Of a stretch of DNA of 64,000 bases, positions 53,626 through 63,800 are shown piece by piece. The notes below the pieces were generated by a model. It was not told where the DNA came from. It did not search any database and worked only from the letters and a program-made list of their open reading frames with translations. The stretch is from an uncultured Clostridium sp. (GTDB taxonomy: Bacteria > Bacillota > Clostridia > Clostridiales > Clostridiaceae). The position numbers and the translations under genes are program-made. The stretch is from positions 1-64,000 of the forward strand of contig URKQ01000003.1 in the NCBI GenBank assembly GCA_900548455.1. Direction: 5' to 3'. Each line of letters starts with the position of its first letter. Positions within the stretch are counted from its first letter, which is position 1.

Positions 53626-54564
53626 TTATAACCCCATTTGTTTAAGCAGAAAATCGGGCTCTTTACTTATTGAAACCCCTACTATTATTGAACCAATGAT
53701 TAACATTAATATAGTTAAAAATGTTGCAATATAAACTGAATTAATCTTTTTTTTATGGTTATAATCTTCATTTAAATTACACTTGCCTTTTTTAAGGAGT
53801 TTTGCTCCTAATAATAACATAAAGGGCATGATCGCACCTATTATAAAATAAGAGCCTATACTTATTAAAGGTACAGAATTTAATTCTGGAAGAGGAACCT
53901 TTCTTGATGAGATAAAAAATGAAGTAACTGTAGATAACCCATTATTAATAAAGTGAAAAATCATTGGTAATAAAATATTGTTAGTCTCTAGCATAATATA
54001 AGCCAATGCCATACCTAAAATAGCTGTGGGCGCAAATCTTATAAAATCTAAATGAAAAATTCCAAAGATAATTCCTACAAGTAAAACAATAGACCATTTG
54101 GATTTAAATGATCTAAAGCTTGAAAGAATAAAACCTCTCATAAGAGCTTCTTCACATATAGCTGGCATTATGGCTACTATAAAAAAAGCAATTCCAAAAG
54201 GTACACTTGTTATAACATTACTTAAACCTTCACTTACATTTATTAAACTCTCTGGAAAGAAATATCCGATTATTAAAGTCAATATCATTATTCCTAAGTA
54301 ACTACCTATCCATATTAGTACAGTTCCAAATAGTTGAGTCATCTTAATTTTTTTTATAGAAAAAACAGTTTTTAAATCTGCCTTGCATATAAATGCTGCA
54401 ATTACTGCTAGTAGTAAAATCATAATTTCAGTAATAGCAAGTCCAAGCATTCCAAACTTTGACTGTATAGGAGCTGCAATAAAAATCAACAAAAGTATCC
54501 CTAAAACAGCTACAATAATTCCATAGATAGGCTTTAATCCTTTAATTTTCTTTCCAATTTCCAC
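53626..54564 (-). CDS. CPBP family intramembrane metalloprotease
   Basis: The 312-residue protein has eight or so membrane helices and the CPBP (Abi, PF02517) motifs in order: EEALMRGF near 140, FGIFHLDF near 170 and HFINNG near 205. These supply the active-site Glu and His residues. Family members include prenyl-protein endoproteases and bacteriocin immunity or maturation factors. GAAGGGA precedes a GTG start. It sits in a run with ABC exporters and GNATs, which fits a peptide- or drug-handling role, though that is an inference. Confidence 0.9.
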   Translation of the reverse strand: MEIGKKIKGLKPIYGIIVAVLGILLLIFIAAPIQSKFGMLGLAITEIMILLLAVIAAFICKADLKTVFSIKKIKMTQLFGTVLIWIGSYLGIMILTLIIGYFFPESLINVSEGLSNVITSVPFGIAFFIVAIMPAICEEALMRGFILSSFRSFKSKWSIVLLVGIIFGIFHLDFIRFAPTAILGMALAYIMLETNNILLPMIFHFINNGLSTVTSFFISSRKVPLPELNSVPLISIGSYFIIGAIMPFMLLLGAKLLKKGKCNLNEDYNHKKKINSVYIATFLTILMLIIGSIIVGVSISKEPDFLLKQMGL

Positions 54565-54584
54565 TTAATAACCATTCCCTTCTT

Positions 54585-55427
54585 TTAAAGACTTATCTCC
54601 ATTCCATCATAAGCAAATTTTACACTTTCATATTTGTTTTCAAGTTCAAGATAATCATCATATGATTTTCCCCAATCCTCTTCAATATGAGTAATTATTA
54701 TATTTTTTATCTCATATTTTTCTTTAAGTTCTAATATCTCTTCCATAACAAATAATTCTTCTCTTAATGGATTGTCCTCTTTTAATATGAAATTATCCTT
54801 TAATATATCTCCTACCACAGTATTTCCTATAATCATTACATCTGCATCTTGAAATTTTTTATTATTTGGAAATGGCTTTACATCACATGGAGCATATATT
54901 AACTTCTTGTCCTTTTCCTCAAATATAAATATAGTAGCATTACTTGCTTTAATAAAACTTATCTTTATACCATTAATTTCTATAAAATCATCAATTATCC
55001 TTCTTTTTACTATATTTCTTACATTTTCATAGTAATCAAAGTATGATCCTAATTTAGATGAAATTGAATTTAAATCTTCCATTACATTACTCATAGCTAA
55101 AACTTCTATGGGTTTTTCACATTCATATCCTTCTGATACCTTTAGCCAATCAAGCCGAAGTTGTTCAAACACTCTCATCCCAAGAGTATGATCTGGATCC
55201 ATATGACTATATAGTACTCTATCAATTTCTTTTATTTCACCATAATTTAAGCTCTGAACAATATCTTCTGGAGTATCAATTAACAAGTTTAAATCCTTCA
55301 AATATAAGCTACATCCAAATCTTGAATAAGGATTACCTTTTTTTCTAGCCTCCATACATACATGGCAGCAGCAAAGTGGTCTTGGAAGACTTACACAGCC
55401 TCCACTTCCTAATACTCTAAAATCCAT
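54585..55427 (-). CDS. MBL-fold metallo-hydrolase, PhnP-like, with altered HxHxDH
   Basis: The 280-residue protein has an N-terminal Cys cluster (C19-C20-C21, C24) as in PhnP-type zinc sites and an MBL motif that reads H75-M-D77-P-D79-H80, so Asp stands where the second His of HxHxDH is expected. A later TxHIEEDWG (ITHIEEDWGK) supplies further ligands. PhnP cleaves cyclic phosphodiesters; whether this variant does is unknown. AGGAGG precedes the ATG. It follows a GNAT gene in the same run. Confidence 0.82.
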   Translation of the reverse strand: MDFRVLGSGGCVSLPRPLCCCHVCMEARKKGNPYSRFGCSLYLKDLNLLIDTPEDIVQSLNYGEIKEIDRVLYSHMDPDHTLGMRVFEQLRLDWLKVSEGYECEKPIEVLAMSNVMEDLNSISSKLGSYFDYYENVRNIVKRRIIDDFIEINGIKISFIKASNATIFIFEEKDKKLIYAPCDVKPFPNNKKFQDADVMIIGNTVVGDILKDNFILKEDNPLREELFVMEEILELKEKYEIKNIIITHIEEDWGKSYDDYLELENKYESVKFAYDGMEISL

Positions 55428-55461
55428 TAATACTCCTCCTTACTTAATCACTTATTTAAGT

Positions 55462-55492
55462 AAATGCCAATATACTATTGGCATTTACTATA
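55462..55492 (-). terminator. Weak terminator-like hairpin at the end of a GNAT gene
   Basis: TAAATGCCAAT and ATTGGCATTTA form a strong stem that overlaps the stop codon of the gene at 55475, but the T-tract on the minus strand is poor. It may only partly separate upstream and downstream genes of the run. Confidence 0.45.
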
Positions 55493-56221
55493 TAATTCTA
55501 GCCATGCTGGGAAAAATCCAGCGTTAATTGCTACATTTTGTGAAAATATATGGGATTCTGCTGTTCCATAAAAAGGTACTTTACCCCTTTTTAATACTTC
55601 TTCTTTTAGTAAAGTTACAAGTTTAGATGCAATCCCACGGCCTCTATATTCTGGTAATACATCAATGCCAATTTGCCACATAGTACTAGAATCCTCACTT
55701 GCACCAGCCATGCCCATTATAGTATCACCGTCCATGGCTGCAACCCCTAAAACATCTGGATGATTTTTATCAAATGCAAATGCTTCATCAAATCTATCAT
55801 CACCACGAAACTTTATTATTTCATTTTCTTCAAACCATTTTACACTAAAGTTTATATCTTGTTCAATTTTATTAGTATTAGGCAAATAATAATGATGAAT
55901 ATCAGCAATTTCGTGCCCTTGCTTTTGTAATTCATTATCGATTTTTCTTAAATTATCACAGTCAGAAAACCATTGTGATCCACAAGTTGAATAATTTTCT
56001 TTGCACCAGGGAATAAAATTCTTGTTCGTAGAAATTATGACATTCCCATTAATACATAAAATTTTTAAATAACAATTATCGCTATCATATATTCGCCTTC
56101 CTGATATTAATATTTTCTCACTTATTGTATTTTCTTTTTTGTAGAAATCTTCCACCCTGCAACAATAATCTAATGCTAGTTGTTTATGAGCAACACCAAC
56201 TATTTCTTCTTTACTAAGCAT
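55475..56221 (-). CDS. GNAT family N-acetyltransferase with extra N-terminal domain
   Basis: The ATG at 56221 (AGGAGGT upstream; a GTG lies nine bases earlier) gives 248 residues. The C-terminal GNAT domain has WQIGIDVLPEYRGRGIASKLVTLL with the RGRGIA acetyl-CoA loop and ends with NAGFFPAWLELYSK. About 100 residues of extra N-terminal sequence, Cys-rich and of uncertain fold (RRIYDSDNCYLKILCINGN), precede it. The gene follows the second ABC exporter pair by nine bases, so it is probably co-expressed with it. Substrate unknown. Confidence 0.85.
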   Translation of the reverse strand: MLSKEEIVGVAHKQLALDYCCRVEDFYKKENTISEKILISGRRIYDSDNCYLKILCINGNVIISTNKNFIPWCKENYSTCGSQWFSDCDNLRKIDNELQKQGHEIADIHHYYLPNTNKIEQDINFSVKWFEENEIIKFRGDDRFDEAFAFDKNHPDVLGVAAMDGDTIMGMAGASEDSSTMWQIGIDVLPEYRGRGIASKLVTLLKEEVLKRGKVPFYGTAESHIFSQNVAINAGFFPAWLELYSKCQ

Positions 56222-56239
56222 AATTGCCACCTCCTATAC

Positions 56240-58027
56240 TTATGCTCCTTCTTTTAAGAAACTATATTGAGCCATATATAATCTGTAGTAAAATCCTCTT
56301 AAACTTAACAATTCTTCATGAGTCCCTGCTTCAACTATTCTTCCATCATCAATTACCATAATTTTATTGCAATCTCTTATTGTTGAAAGTCTATGTGCTA
56401 TTACAAATGAAGTTCTTCCAGAAAGTAGTTTATTAATTCCTCTTTGAACTAAAATTTCTGTAGCTGTATCTATATTAGATGTGGCTTCATCCAATATTAG
56501 AATTCTAGGATTAGCAAGAAGAGCTCTTGCAAATGAAATTAATTGTCTTTGTCCTACTGATAACCTTGATCCTCTTTCATTTACTTGAGTATCATATCCA
56601 TTTTCTAATTTCATTATAAATTCATGTGCATTTACAGCCTTTGCTGCTGCAATTATTTCATCATCAGTTGCATCTAACTTTCCATACCTTATATTTTCTT
56701 TAATTGTATCTGAAAATAAAAATGTATCTTGTAGCATAACACCCATCTGACTTCTAAGAGAGTACAAGTTAACCTTTGATACATCTATTCCGTCAATTAA
56801 CACAGAACCTTCAGTAGTATCATAAAATCTACTAATTAAACTTGTAATTGTAGTTTTACCAGCTCCAGTTGGACCTACGAGGGCAACTGTCTCTCCAGGC
56901 TTAACTTTGAAACTTACATCATGCAATACCTGTGTATCTTTTTCATAAGCAAAAGATACGTGATTAAATTCAACTTTACCCTTTATTTTAGGCATTTCTT
57001 CTGCACTATCTATATCCTTAACACCTGGTTCAATTCCCATTATTTCGAATATTCTTTCTGCTGCTGCAAAATTAGTTATTAACGTATTATAATATGATGC
57101 TAAATTTAAAATAGGTCTCCAAAACATGCTAGTGTATGAAATAAATGCAGTTATTGTACCTATTGTTATTTCACCACTTTTAATAAGCTTAACTCCTACT
57201 ATAAATACAATTATAGTACTAGCCCCAAATGATATTTCTACTAAAGGCCATAACCAGTCATTAAGTTTTACTGCATGTAAAAATCCACCTCTTACTTCTC
57301 CAACAGAACTTTTGAATCTCTTGCTTGTTTCTTTTTCAAAAGTGAAATTCTGTAATATTTTCATTCCTGAAAATGATTCATGAGTAAATCCATTTAAATT
57401 TGATCTCTTCTGTCTAAATACTTGCCAACGTTTCCTTGATATAACTTCAATTATAGTTAATCCCAAAATTAATGGTGGTAACATTGCCATTGATACTAAT
57501 GCTAATTTTACATTCATAGAAAACATAATTATAGTTACAAATATTAAAGTTAGAATTTGAGGTATAACTGTCGTAACTGATTTATTAAACAAATCCGAAA
57601 GAGAGTTTACATCTCCTATAACCCTTGCAAGTATTTTCCCAACAGGTCTTTCATCAAAGAATGAAAATGATAATTTTTGAATATGCTCATATAATTCCTG
57701 TCTAATAGTTTTTAAAATATTATACGTTATTTTATTCATACTAAAAGTTGAATACTTGCTAGCATACATACTAATCAAAGTTAAAATAACAAGTCCAAAG
57801 CTTATTAATATTAACCCATTTACATCCTTAATGGGTATGAATTTATCAATCGCCATTTTTAAAAGCATGGGACTTAAAAGTCCAACCCCTGTAACAATAA
57901 GCATTAAAAATAAAATCATAGCTATATTTAATTTATATGGTTTCATATAAGCAATTAATCTTATAAAAATATCTTTTCCTTTTAACGCTATTACTTTTTC
58001 ATCTTGATTAACCGTATTTTTAGCCAT
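56240..58027 (-). CDS. ABC exporter half, canonical ATPase site
   Basis: The 595-residue half-transporter has six membrane helices (about 30-330), Walker A GPTGAGKTT, signature RLSVGQRQL and Walker B ILDEATSNID with the catalytic Glu. It is paired with the upstream gene 18 bases away, whose Walker B is degenerate, so the two form an asymmetric heterodimer. Signature Gly is replaced by Val. The pair is distinct from the exporter at 21711-25869 and lacks its large extracellular domain. GGAAG precedes the ATG. It probably exports drugs, lipids or peptides. Confidence 0.93.
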   Translation of the reverse strand: MAKNTVNQDEKVIALKGKDIFIRLIAYMKPYKLNIAMILFLMLIVTGVGLLSPMLLKMAIDKFIPIKDVNGLILISFGLVILTLISMYASKYSTFSMNKITYNILKTIRQELYEHIQKLSFSFFDERPVGKILARVIGDVNSLSDLFNKSVTTVIPQILTLIFVTIIMFSMNVKLALVSMAMLPPLILGLTIIEVISRKRWQVFRQKRSNLNGFTHESFSGMKILQNFTFEKETSKRFKSSVGEVRGGFLHAVKLNDWLWPLVEISFGASTIIVFIVGVKLIKSGEITIGTITAFISYTSMFWRPILNLASYYNTLITNFAAAERIFEIMGIEPGVKDIDSAEEMPKIKGKVEFNHVSFAYEKDTQVLHDVSFKVKPGETVALVGPTGAGKTTITSLISRFYDTTEGSVLIDGIDVSKVNLYSLRSQMGVMLQDTFLFSDTIKENIRYGKLDATDDEIIAAAKAVNAHEFIMKLENGYDTQVNERGSRLSVGQRQLISFARALLANPRILILDEATSNIDTATEILVQRGINKLLSGRTSFVIAHRLSTIRDCNKIMVIDDGRIVEAGTHEELLSLRGFYYRLYMAQYSFLKEGA

Positions 58028-58045
58028 TTTAACACTTCCTTCCGT

Positions 58046-59791
58046 CTAAAAATTAGCTGCTCTATCTTCTGATAAATCTAAGAAATCTTTAAATTGAGTT
58101 TCATAGATTTCATAATACTTTCCTTTTTTCTTTAATAGTTCATTATGATTACCTTGTTCAACAATATGACCATCTTCCATATAAAGAATCAAATCCGCAT
58201 TCTTTACTGCTGATATTCTATGGGCAATAATGAATGTAGTCTTCTTCTCTTCATCTTCATACAAATTCTTTAAAAGTTCATACTCAGTTTCCATGTCTAA
58301 AGCTGAAGTTGAATCATCAAGAATTAATATTTTAGAATCTCTAAGAAGTGCCCTAGCAATACATAATCTCTGCTTTTGACCTCCTGATAATCCAACACCT
58401 CTTTCTCCAATTAGCGTATCGTATCCTTCATCTAATTCGTCTACAAACTCCTTAGCACATGAAATGTCTACTACTTTTTCAAGTTCTTCTCTAGTAGCAT
58501 CTAATTTACCATATCTTAAATTACTTTCTACTGAATCAGAAAATAAAAATGAATCCTGTGGAATAATTGCAATACTATCTCTAAGTGTTTTTAAAGGTAT
58601 TTTTCTAATATCTTTGTCATCCACAGTAATAGATCCTTCTGTAACATCATAATTTCGTCCTAATAAACTCATTAAGCTAGACTTTCCTGACCCTGTGGTT
58701 CCCATAATAGCAACTGTTGATCCAGCTTTTATATCTAAGTTAATATTCTCTAAAACATTCTTTTCTCCATAGTTAAAGGACACATTATTAAATTTAATAT
58801 TCCCTTCAATTTCATTAACTTCATAGCTATCTTCAGCATCAGCTATTAAAGGTTTTTCATTTAAAATTTTATCTATCTTACCAATAGATGCTTTTCCTCT
58901 TGATAGCAAATTAATAAGCCATCCCATATCTCTCATAGGCCATGTTAACATCCATAAATAAGAAGTAAATGCTACAAGTTGACCTATAGATATACTATCC
59001 TTAACTACTAAAATACCACCAAAGCATATTACTAAAACAGTTGATAAATTTGTTAAAAACTCCTGAACCGGAAAAAATTTCACCCATATTTTATTATGCT
59101 CCATCTGCAAGTCATAGTTTTTAGAATTATATCTCAAGAATTTTAATATCTCATGTTTTTCCCTTCCAAAAGCCTTTACAAGTTTTACTCCTGCAATATT
59201 TTCTTGTGCTGTAGTATTTAATTCTGCAATATGATCACTCATTTTTTCAAAGATATCATCTAATTGATTTTCTGATTTAACAGCAAGTACCGCCATAATT
59301 GGCATAGTAGCTAATGCTATTATTGTAAGAGGTACACTAATTCTAAGAAGTAGTATTGCTGCCATTACAAAATAGATTCCATCTTCTATACAGAGTCTTA
59401 GTCCAAACCCCATAATCTCTAAAATATTATCAGCATCTTCTCCAACCCTTGACATAAGTTCTCCTGTATTAGTTTTATCAAAGTAAGAAAAAGAAAGTGA
59501 TTCAATGTGATTAAATAATTGCTGTTTAACATCCCGTGACACTGTTATTCCTAAATAATCAAACAAATACTCTTTTAAAAATCCAAAAATAAATTTTACT
59601 CCTGTAATAGCAACCACAGTCCACAATATAGGTTTTAATATTTCATATTTTCCTGCCGTTAAGACTTCATCGATAAAAATTTCTGTAATATGTGGCACAA
59701 TTAAATCTGCCCCAATTACTAAAAACATTGATACTGTTCCCAATAATGTAATCGTCTTATGTTTTTTCATATAACTTAAAATTCTTTTCAC
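58046..59791 (-). CDS. ABC exporter half, degenerate ATPase site
   Basis: The 581-residue partner has six membrane helices, Walker A GTTGSGKSS, signature GLSGGQKQR and Walker B ILDDSTSALD, with Asp in place of the catalytic Glu. A GTG start follows AAGGAGGG. It is the first gene of a possible ten-gene run to 48699. Its leader holds a terminator hairpin about 80 bases before the start, as in antibiotic-inducible exporters under attenuation. The nearest upstream gene is a 47-codon peptide gene on the same strand, which has its own terminator. Confidence 0.93.
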   Translation of the reverse strand: MKRILSYMKKHKTITLLGTVSMFLVIGADLIVPHITEIFIDEVLTAGKYEILKPILWTVVAITGVKFIFGFLKEYLFDYLGITVSRDVKQQLFNHIESLSFSYFDKTNTGELMSRVGEDADNILEIMGFGLRLCIEDGIYFVMAAILLLRISVPLTIIALATMPIMAVLAVKSENQLDDIFEKMSDHIAELNTTAQENIAGVKLVKAFGREKHEILKFLRYNSKNYDLQMEHNKIWVKFFPVQEFLTNLSTVLVICFGGILVVKDSISIGQLVAFTSYLWMLTWPMRDMGWLINLLSRGKASIGKIDKILNEKPLIADAEDSYEVNEIEGNIKFNNVSFNYGEKNVLENINLDIKAGSTVAIMGTTGSGKSSLMSLLGRNYDVTEGSITVDDKDIRKIPLKTLRDSIAIIPQDSFLFSDSVESNLRYGKLDATREELEKVVDISCAKEFVDELDEGYDTLIGERGVGLSGGQKQRLCIARALLRDSKILILDDSTSALDMETEYELLKNLYEDEEKKTTFIIAHRISAVKNADLILYMEDGHIVEQGNHNELLKKKGKYYEIYETQFKDFLDLSEDRAANF

Positions 59792-59867
59792 TGATATCCC
59801 TCCTTAATATTTATTTATGATGTCCATATATCCGGACTCACGTGAAACTTATCTTTAGTAAAGAAAC

Positions 59868-59912
59868 CCAAACAAAAAATCCTTAGCCCATACAAAGTAT
59901 AGACTAAGGATA
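59868..59912 (-). terminator. Leader terminator upstream of the second ABC exporter pair
   Basis: On the minus strand ATCCTTAG and CTAAGGAT pair across a 17-base loop, followed by TTTTTGTTT, about 80 bases before the GTG start. A possible promoter (TTGTGT..TATAAA) lies just upstream, so most transcripts may stop here unless antitermination occurs. Confidence 0.6.
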
Positions 59913-59977
59913 ATTGCTATAATTTATATTTTACCAATATTACTACACAAGAAGCTTCAATTGCATAATAATATGAT

Positions 59978-60016
59978 AAAAATAAAAGTCCTAAGTTACC
60001 CTAGGACTTTTCTCAC
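59978..60016 (-). terminator. Terminator of the 47-codon gene
   Basis: AAAAGTCCTA pairs with TAGGACTTTT and is followed on the minus strand by ATTTTTATC. It lies about 20 bases after the stop codon. Confidence 0.88.
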
Positions 60017-60035
60017 AAAATAGCATTTAACAAAA

Positions 60036-60179
60036 TTAAAAATCTATATTTTGAGGTAGGGTATCTTTATTTTTAATATTTTTTATTGAATAAGCAAAAT
60101 TGAGCGCAAAATTCCCGTTAACATTATAACTTAAGTTGCCCTTATTAAATTTGCCATTAAAACTACTATTGATTAACAT
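60036..60179 (-). CDS. 47-residue Asn/aromatic-rich peptide
   Basis: This short gene has an excellent ribosome site (AAGGAGGTAGGAAT then ATG) and its own promoter and terminator. The 47-residue product begins MLINSSFNGKFNKGNLSY and continues with NVNGNFALNFAYSIKN, an alternation of Asn or Gly with Phe, Tyr or Leu. The last ten residues are Asp- and Pro-containing. It has no Cys, no signal peptide and no membrane helix. A peptide signal, a bacteriocin-like or leaderless peptide, or a regulatory small protein are all possible. No homology was tested. The adjacent ABC exporter pair lies downstream on the same strand. Confidence 0.65.
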   Translation of the reverse strand: MLINSSFNGKFNKGNLSYNVNGNFALNFAYSIKNIKNKDTLPQNIDF

Positions 60180-60223
60180 ATTCCTACCTCCTTTTCTTTC
60201 TTTTAAATAAATCTTACTAGTTT

Positions 60224-60253
60224 AGTATATTACATTATAGTATAATGTGTCAA
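60224..60253 (-). promoter_or_regulatory. Promoter with a 17-bp operator for the 47-codon gene
   Basis: On the minus strand TTGACA (60253-60248) and TATACT (60229-60224) are 18 bases apart. The perfect palindrome ACATTATAGTATAATGT at 60232-60248 fills the spacer, so a repressor bound there would block polymerase. Confidence 0.72.
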
Positions 60254-60284
60254 TATATTTTTAAAATTTATAATAGATTGAAAA

Positions 60285-60701
60285 TTATTTATATTTATCT
60301 AATTTCCATGTTCCTTTAGCAGGTTCACTTTGTTTTGCTTTTAAATATTTTCTTTGAATCATTTCAATTAATGCAAATAATGTCCAACCAATGACAGACG
60401 CATAAATAGCAATACTTTCTTGTTCTTTTATGCCCTCTTTTATTATAGATAGTTCCTCTTTTTCACTTTCTCTTAATTCCTTTTGTGTTAGAGTAGCTTC
60501 CAAATCTTTATTTGCCTGAGCTGTATACATACTAAAAGATACCCCATAAAAACAACTAATACCTATTATACAAATTAAAATTATTATAATTGAATTTCTC
60601 ATCCAACTGTTTGATAATCTATAATTCATAAAAATGTTTTTACAAATAAATACAACTAGTAAAATAAAAAGAATAATATCTAAGATTGAAACAAAATACA
60701 T
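60285..60701 (-). CDS. Small membrane protein of unknown function
   Basis: The 138-residue protein has three predicted membrane helices (about 3-20, 38-57 and 100-117), with a charged helical loop between the second and third (ANKDLEATLTQKELRESEKE) and a basic tail. No family is recognised. AGGAGGT lies seven bases before the ATG. It precedes the 47-codon gene on the same strand and lies about 100 bases from it, with the latter's promoter in between, so they are probably separately transcribed. Size fits an immunity or holin-like protein, but nothing proves that. Confidence 0.6.
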   Translation of the reverse strand: MYFVSILDIILFILLVVFICKNIFMNYRLSNSWMRNSIIIILICIIGISCFYGVSFSMYTAQANKDLEATLTQKELRESEKEELSIIKEGIKEQESIAIYASVIGWTLFALIEMIQRKYLKAKQSEPAKGTWKLDKYK

Positions 60702-60772
60702 ATAATACCTCCTATCTATAAACTACTTATAAATATATTCATTAAATACCTTAAATATTCCTTCTATAAACT

Positions 60773-60808
60773 AAAAAAGTAGCAGAAAATCTTCCACTAC
60801 TTTTTTAC
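60773..60808 (-). terminator. Terminator of the second wall-anchored protease
   Basis: AAAGTAGTGGAAG and its inverse with CTGCTACTTT form a stem ending in TTTTTT on the minus strand, immediately after the stop codon. Confidence 0.85.
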
Positions 60809-60813
60809 TATCT

Positions 60814-63800
60814 TTACTTTTCAATATTTAATCTAGAAACTACATCCTTTATTACATCTTGATTTACTTGTCCACCAATTTGTACTACATGATTAGAAAT
60901 CATCTTATCAGCAATCTGAATTTGTTCTGCTTCTAATTGATTATTTGTAATCATTATTGGAGCACCTGTTTTAGCTGCAAACGGACCTGCTACTAAAGCA
61001 TCTACAAGTTTCTGGCTTTCAGTTACTAAAACTGTATCAACATAACTGTTATAGAATTTATTCATTACTTCAGCATTTGTTGAATATCTGTTAGCTCCAG
61101 CAACTCTTTCAACATTGTTATTCTTTACTATTTCTTTAAAGTTTTTCATAACTTCTTCACTTACTACACTTGTGCCACCAGTAATATATGCTGTATTAAT
61201 ATCCTCCACTTTTATCCAATCTAATGTATTCTTTGATATTTCATTCTTCTCTACTAAAACTATAGGAGTTAAATCCATAGCAGCTTTACCTGAAATAGTA
61301 ACGGCATCAGCTATAGCTGCACCACCTGCAACATATATTTTTTCTACATCCTTTTGTAAATCAATATATTTTGCAACTTGTAGTGATGTTTCATATCTAT
61401 TTTCTCCATATAATCTAATAACATCTATTCCCTTGGATTTTAATGTAGAAATTACTTCTTCAGAAATTACATTTGTACCACCAACAGCAAATACAGTATT
61501 TACTCCTAGTCTCTCAATTTCTTTTGAAGTTGTTTCTGGTAAAACATCTCTTTCTGTCAATAGTATTGGTGCTTCATGTGCAGCTGCAAGTGGTGATGCA
61601 ACTAAAGCATCTACATAAGTCTGACCATTTGCAATAACAACACAATTTGATTTATCCCAACCTTTTTTACTAACTTCAGCTGCTGTTTCATATCTATCTA
61701 TTCCAGCAATTTTAGTTAAGTCTGTATTAATTTTTTCAACCTTATTTATTACGAATTCTTGTACTGTAGTATTATTAGTTAAATCTGTTACAACTATTTG
61801 AATTTTATTTTCACCATTAGATAGTTTATAGTCATAATTCAAATCATATTTACCTGCTTCTGGCTTTTCAGTTTCATAATATTCCATAGGTGGATTATTA
61901 TTATATATTTCTTCACCATTTATTATTACTTTTAGTTTTGGTAAATTATCTGCAATGACTCCTCTTAATGTTATTGTATCAGCTGTAGTAACCTGTGGTA
62001 GTTCTTCCATCTCAATGATAGGGCTTGTCCAATCTACAAATAACACATGTGAAAATTTACTTTCATTTTTAGCTGCATCCTTAACATAGCATTCTACATA
62101 AACTTTACCCTCTTCTTTGAACTCCATTGGATGTTTAAAGTGCCATAATCCATCCCCTGCATTATATTGAATAGCAACATCTTCACCATTTATTTTAAAT
62201 GTAGTAACCTCTGATTCATCTTTAATTGTACCTTCTATAACTGTTTCTTTCATACCTAAGCTTTCTTCATACTTTGGTGAAGTAATCTTTACTGTTGGAA
62301 CAGTTTTATCATTTTCTACTGTTCCTGAAGGTATCTGTAGATTCTTCTGAGTTTCATTTCCTGCATAATCTAAAACTGATACTGTACTAGAATCATAATC
62401 ATTCTTTGAAACATTAAATTCTCCAGTAGTATTTTGCGATACTAATTTATCCTTGGTATATAACGCATAGGATCTAACATGTCCTTTATTATTATCTTCA
62501 GCCTTAACTGTAAGTTTATTGGTATTTTCGTCATATTTAATTTCTTCTATGGTTGGTGCAGTATTGTCTATATTAACTTTAAACTCACAAACCTGCTCCT
62601 TTGCTCCTTCAAAATCTATTCTTCCAGTAATTCTATAAGTATAAGTTCCTTCTGGAGCCAACTTACCATCAATAGTTCCATCCCAAAGCATGTCACCATC
62701 TAACATCCCAGCTAACTGCTCATTATAACTTTTCTTAAGCATACCATTGAATGTAGATAAAGTTCTTAATACATTTTTACCCTCTTTATCTAAAATTTCA
62801 ACTTTAAATTCCTTAGGGTTTCTAAGAAGTGAAAATGATGGAACTATACCGTCAAATATACTATCTCCATTTGGTGAGAAATCTAATATATCACCGTTTA
62901 AATTTCCTTCTCTATCTATACCAATAGGTTTTATTTTATCACCTAATAAAGAAGCCATATATGTCTTTCCATAGAAAGGAGTTCCATTATTATCATATAG
63001 TGAAGCATCAAATATAGGAGCTTTATCCCATTGTCCTTTAAATCCAACGTATGGAATTGACAATGTAGCTTCTTTATCATTTACATCTTCTAGTGTTACA
63101 AACCCTTCGATGTACCCACCATTTTTAAATGCTTCTTCAAAAACTCGTCCTGATTCTAATTTAATATCTTTTACATTTACTGTTACATCCAAGGTAGCTT
63201 GTCCATTTTTAGGAACTGTTACTTCAGTATTATTGAAACTGATTGGCATTTTTCCATCTGCATTCACTACCTTTTCAGGTGTTAATGTAGAGTATAAAGT
63301 TCCATCCTTATCTGGCTCTACTCCATCACTTTGTACTGTTCCAGTAATCTTATAAGTGATATCCTTATCACCAAAGTTGTTTATATCCAAAGAAAATGTT
63401 GCTTTATCTCCCTTGATTTCCTTTAAATTAACTTTACATAATCCAGAATTTGATTCTGTAAGTAAAGCCTTAGTTGATGTGGCAGCAGCTATGTTAACAA
63501 CTCCAGCCCCTTGTCTTCTTGGGGAGGTATAATTACCATTACCATCTACATGTGGAACTGCTGTAGCCATTAGTAAATTCTTTGCTCTAATATTTTTTTC
63601 TAATCCCTTTAAATCAGTTGTTTTACCTAACATTTGAAGAACTAGTGCACTTGAACCTGCAATAGCTGGAGATGCCATCGATGTCCCACCCATTGATGTA
63701 TATCCATCATCATTAACGGTTGACCATATATCTTCACCTGGTGCTGTTATTTCTGGTTTGAAATCAAAATCTGGAGTTACTCCCCAAGATGAAAAGTCTG

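Noticed and set aside
61115..61618. Plus-strand open frame of 167 codons
   Set aside because: Antisense to the cell-wall-binding-2 repeats of the second protease; no ribosome site and biased by the repeat composition.
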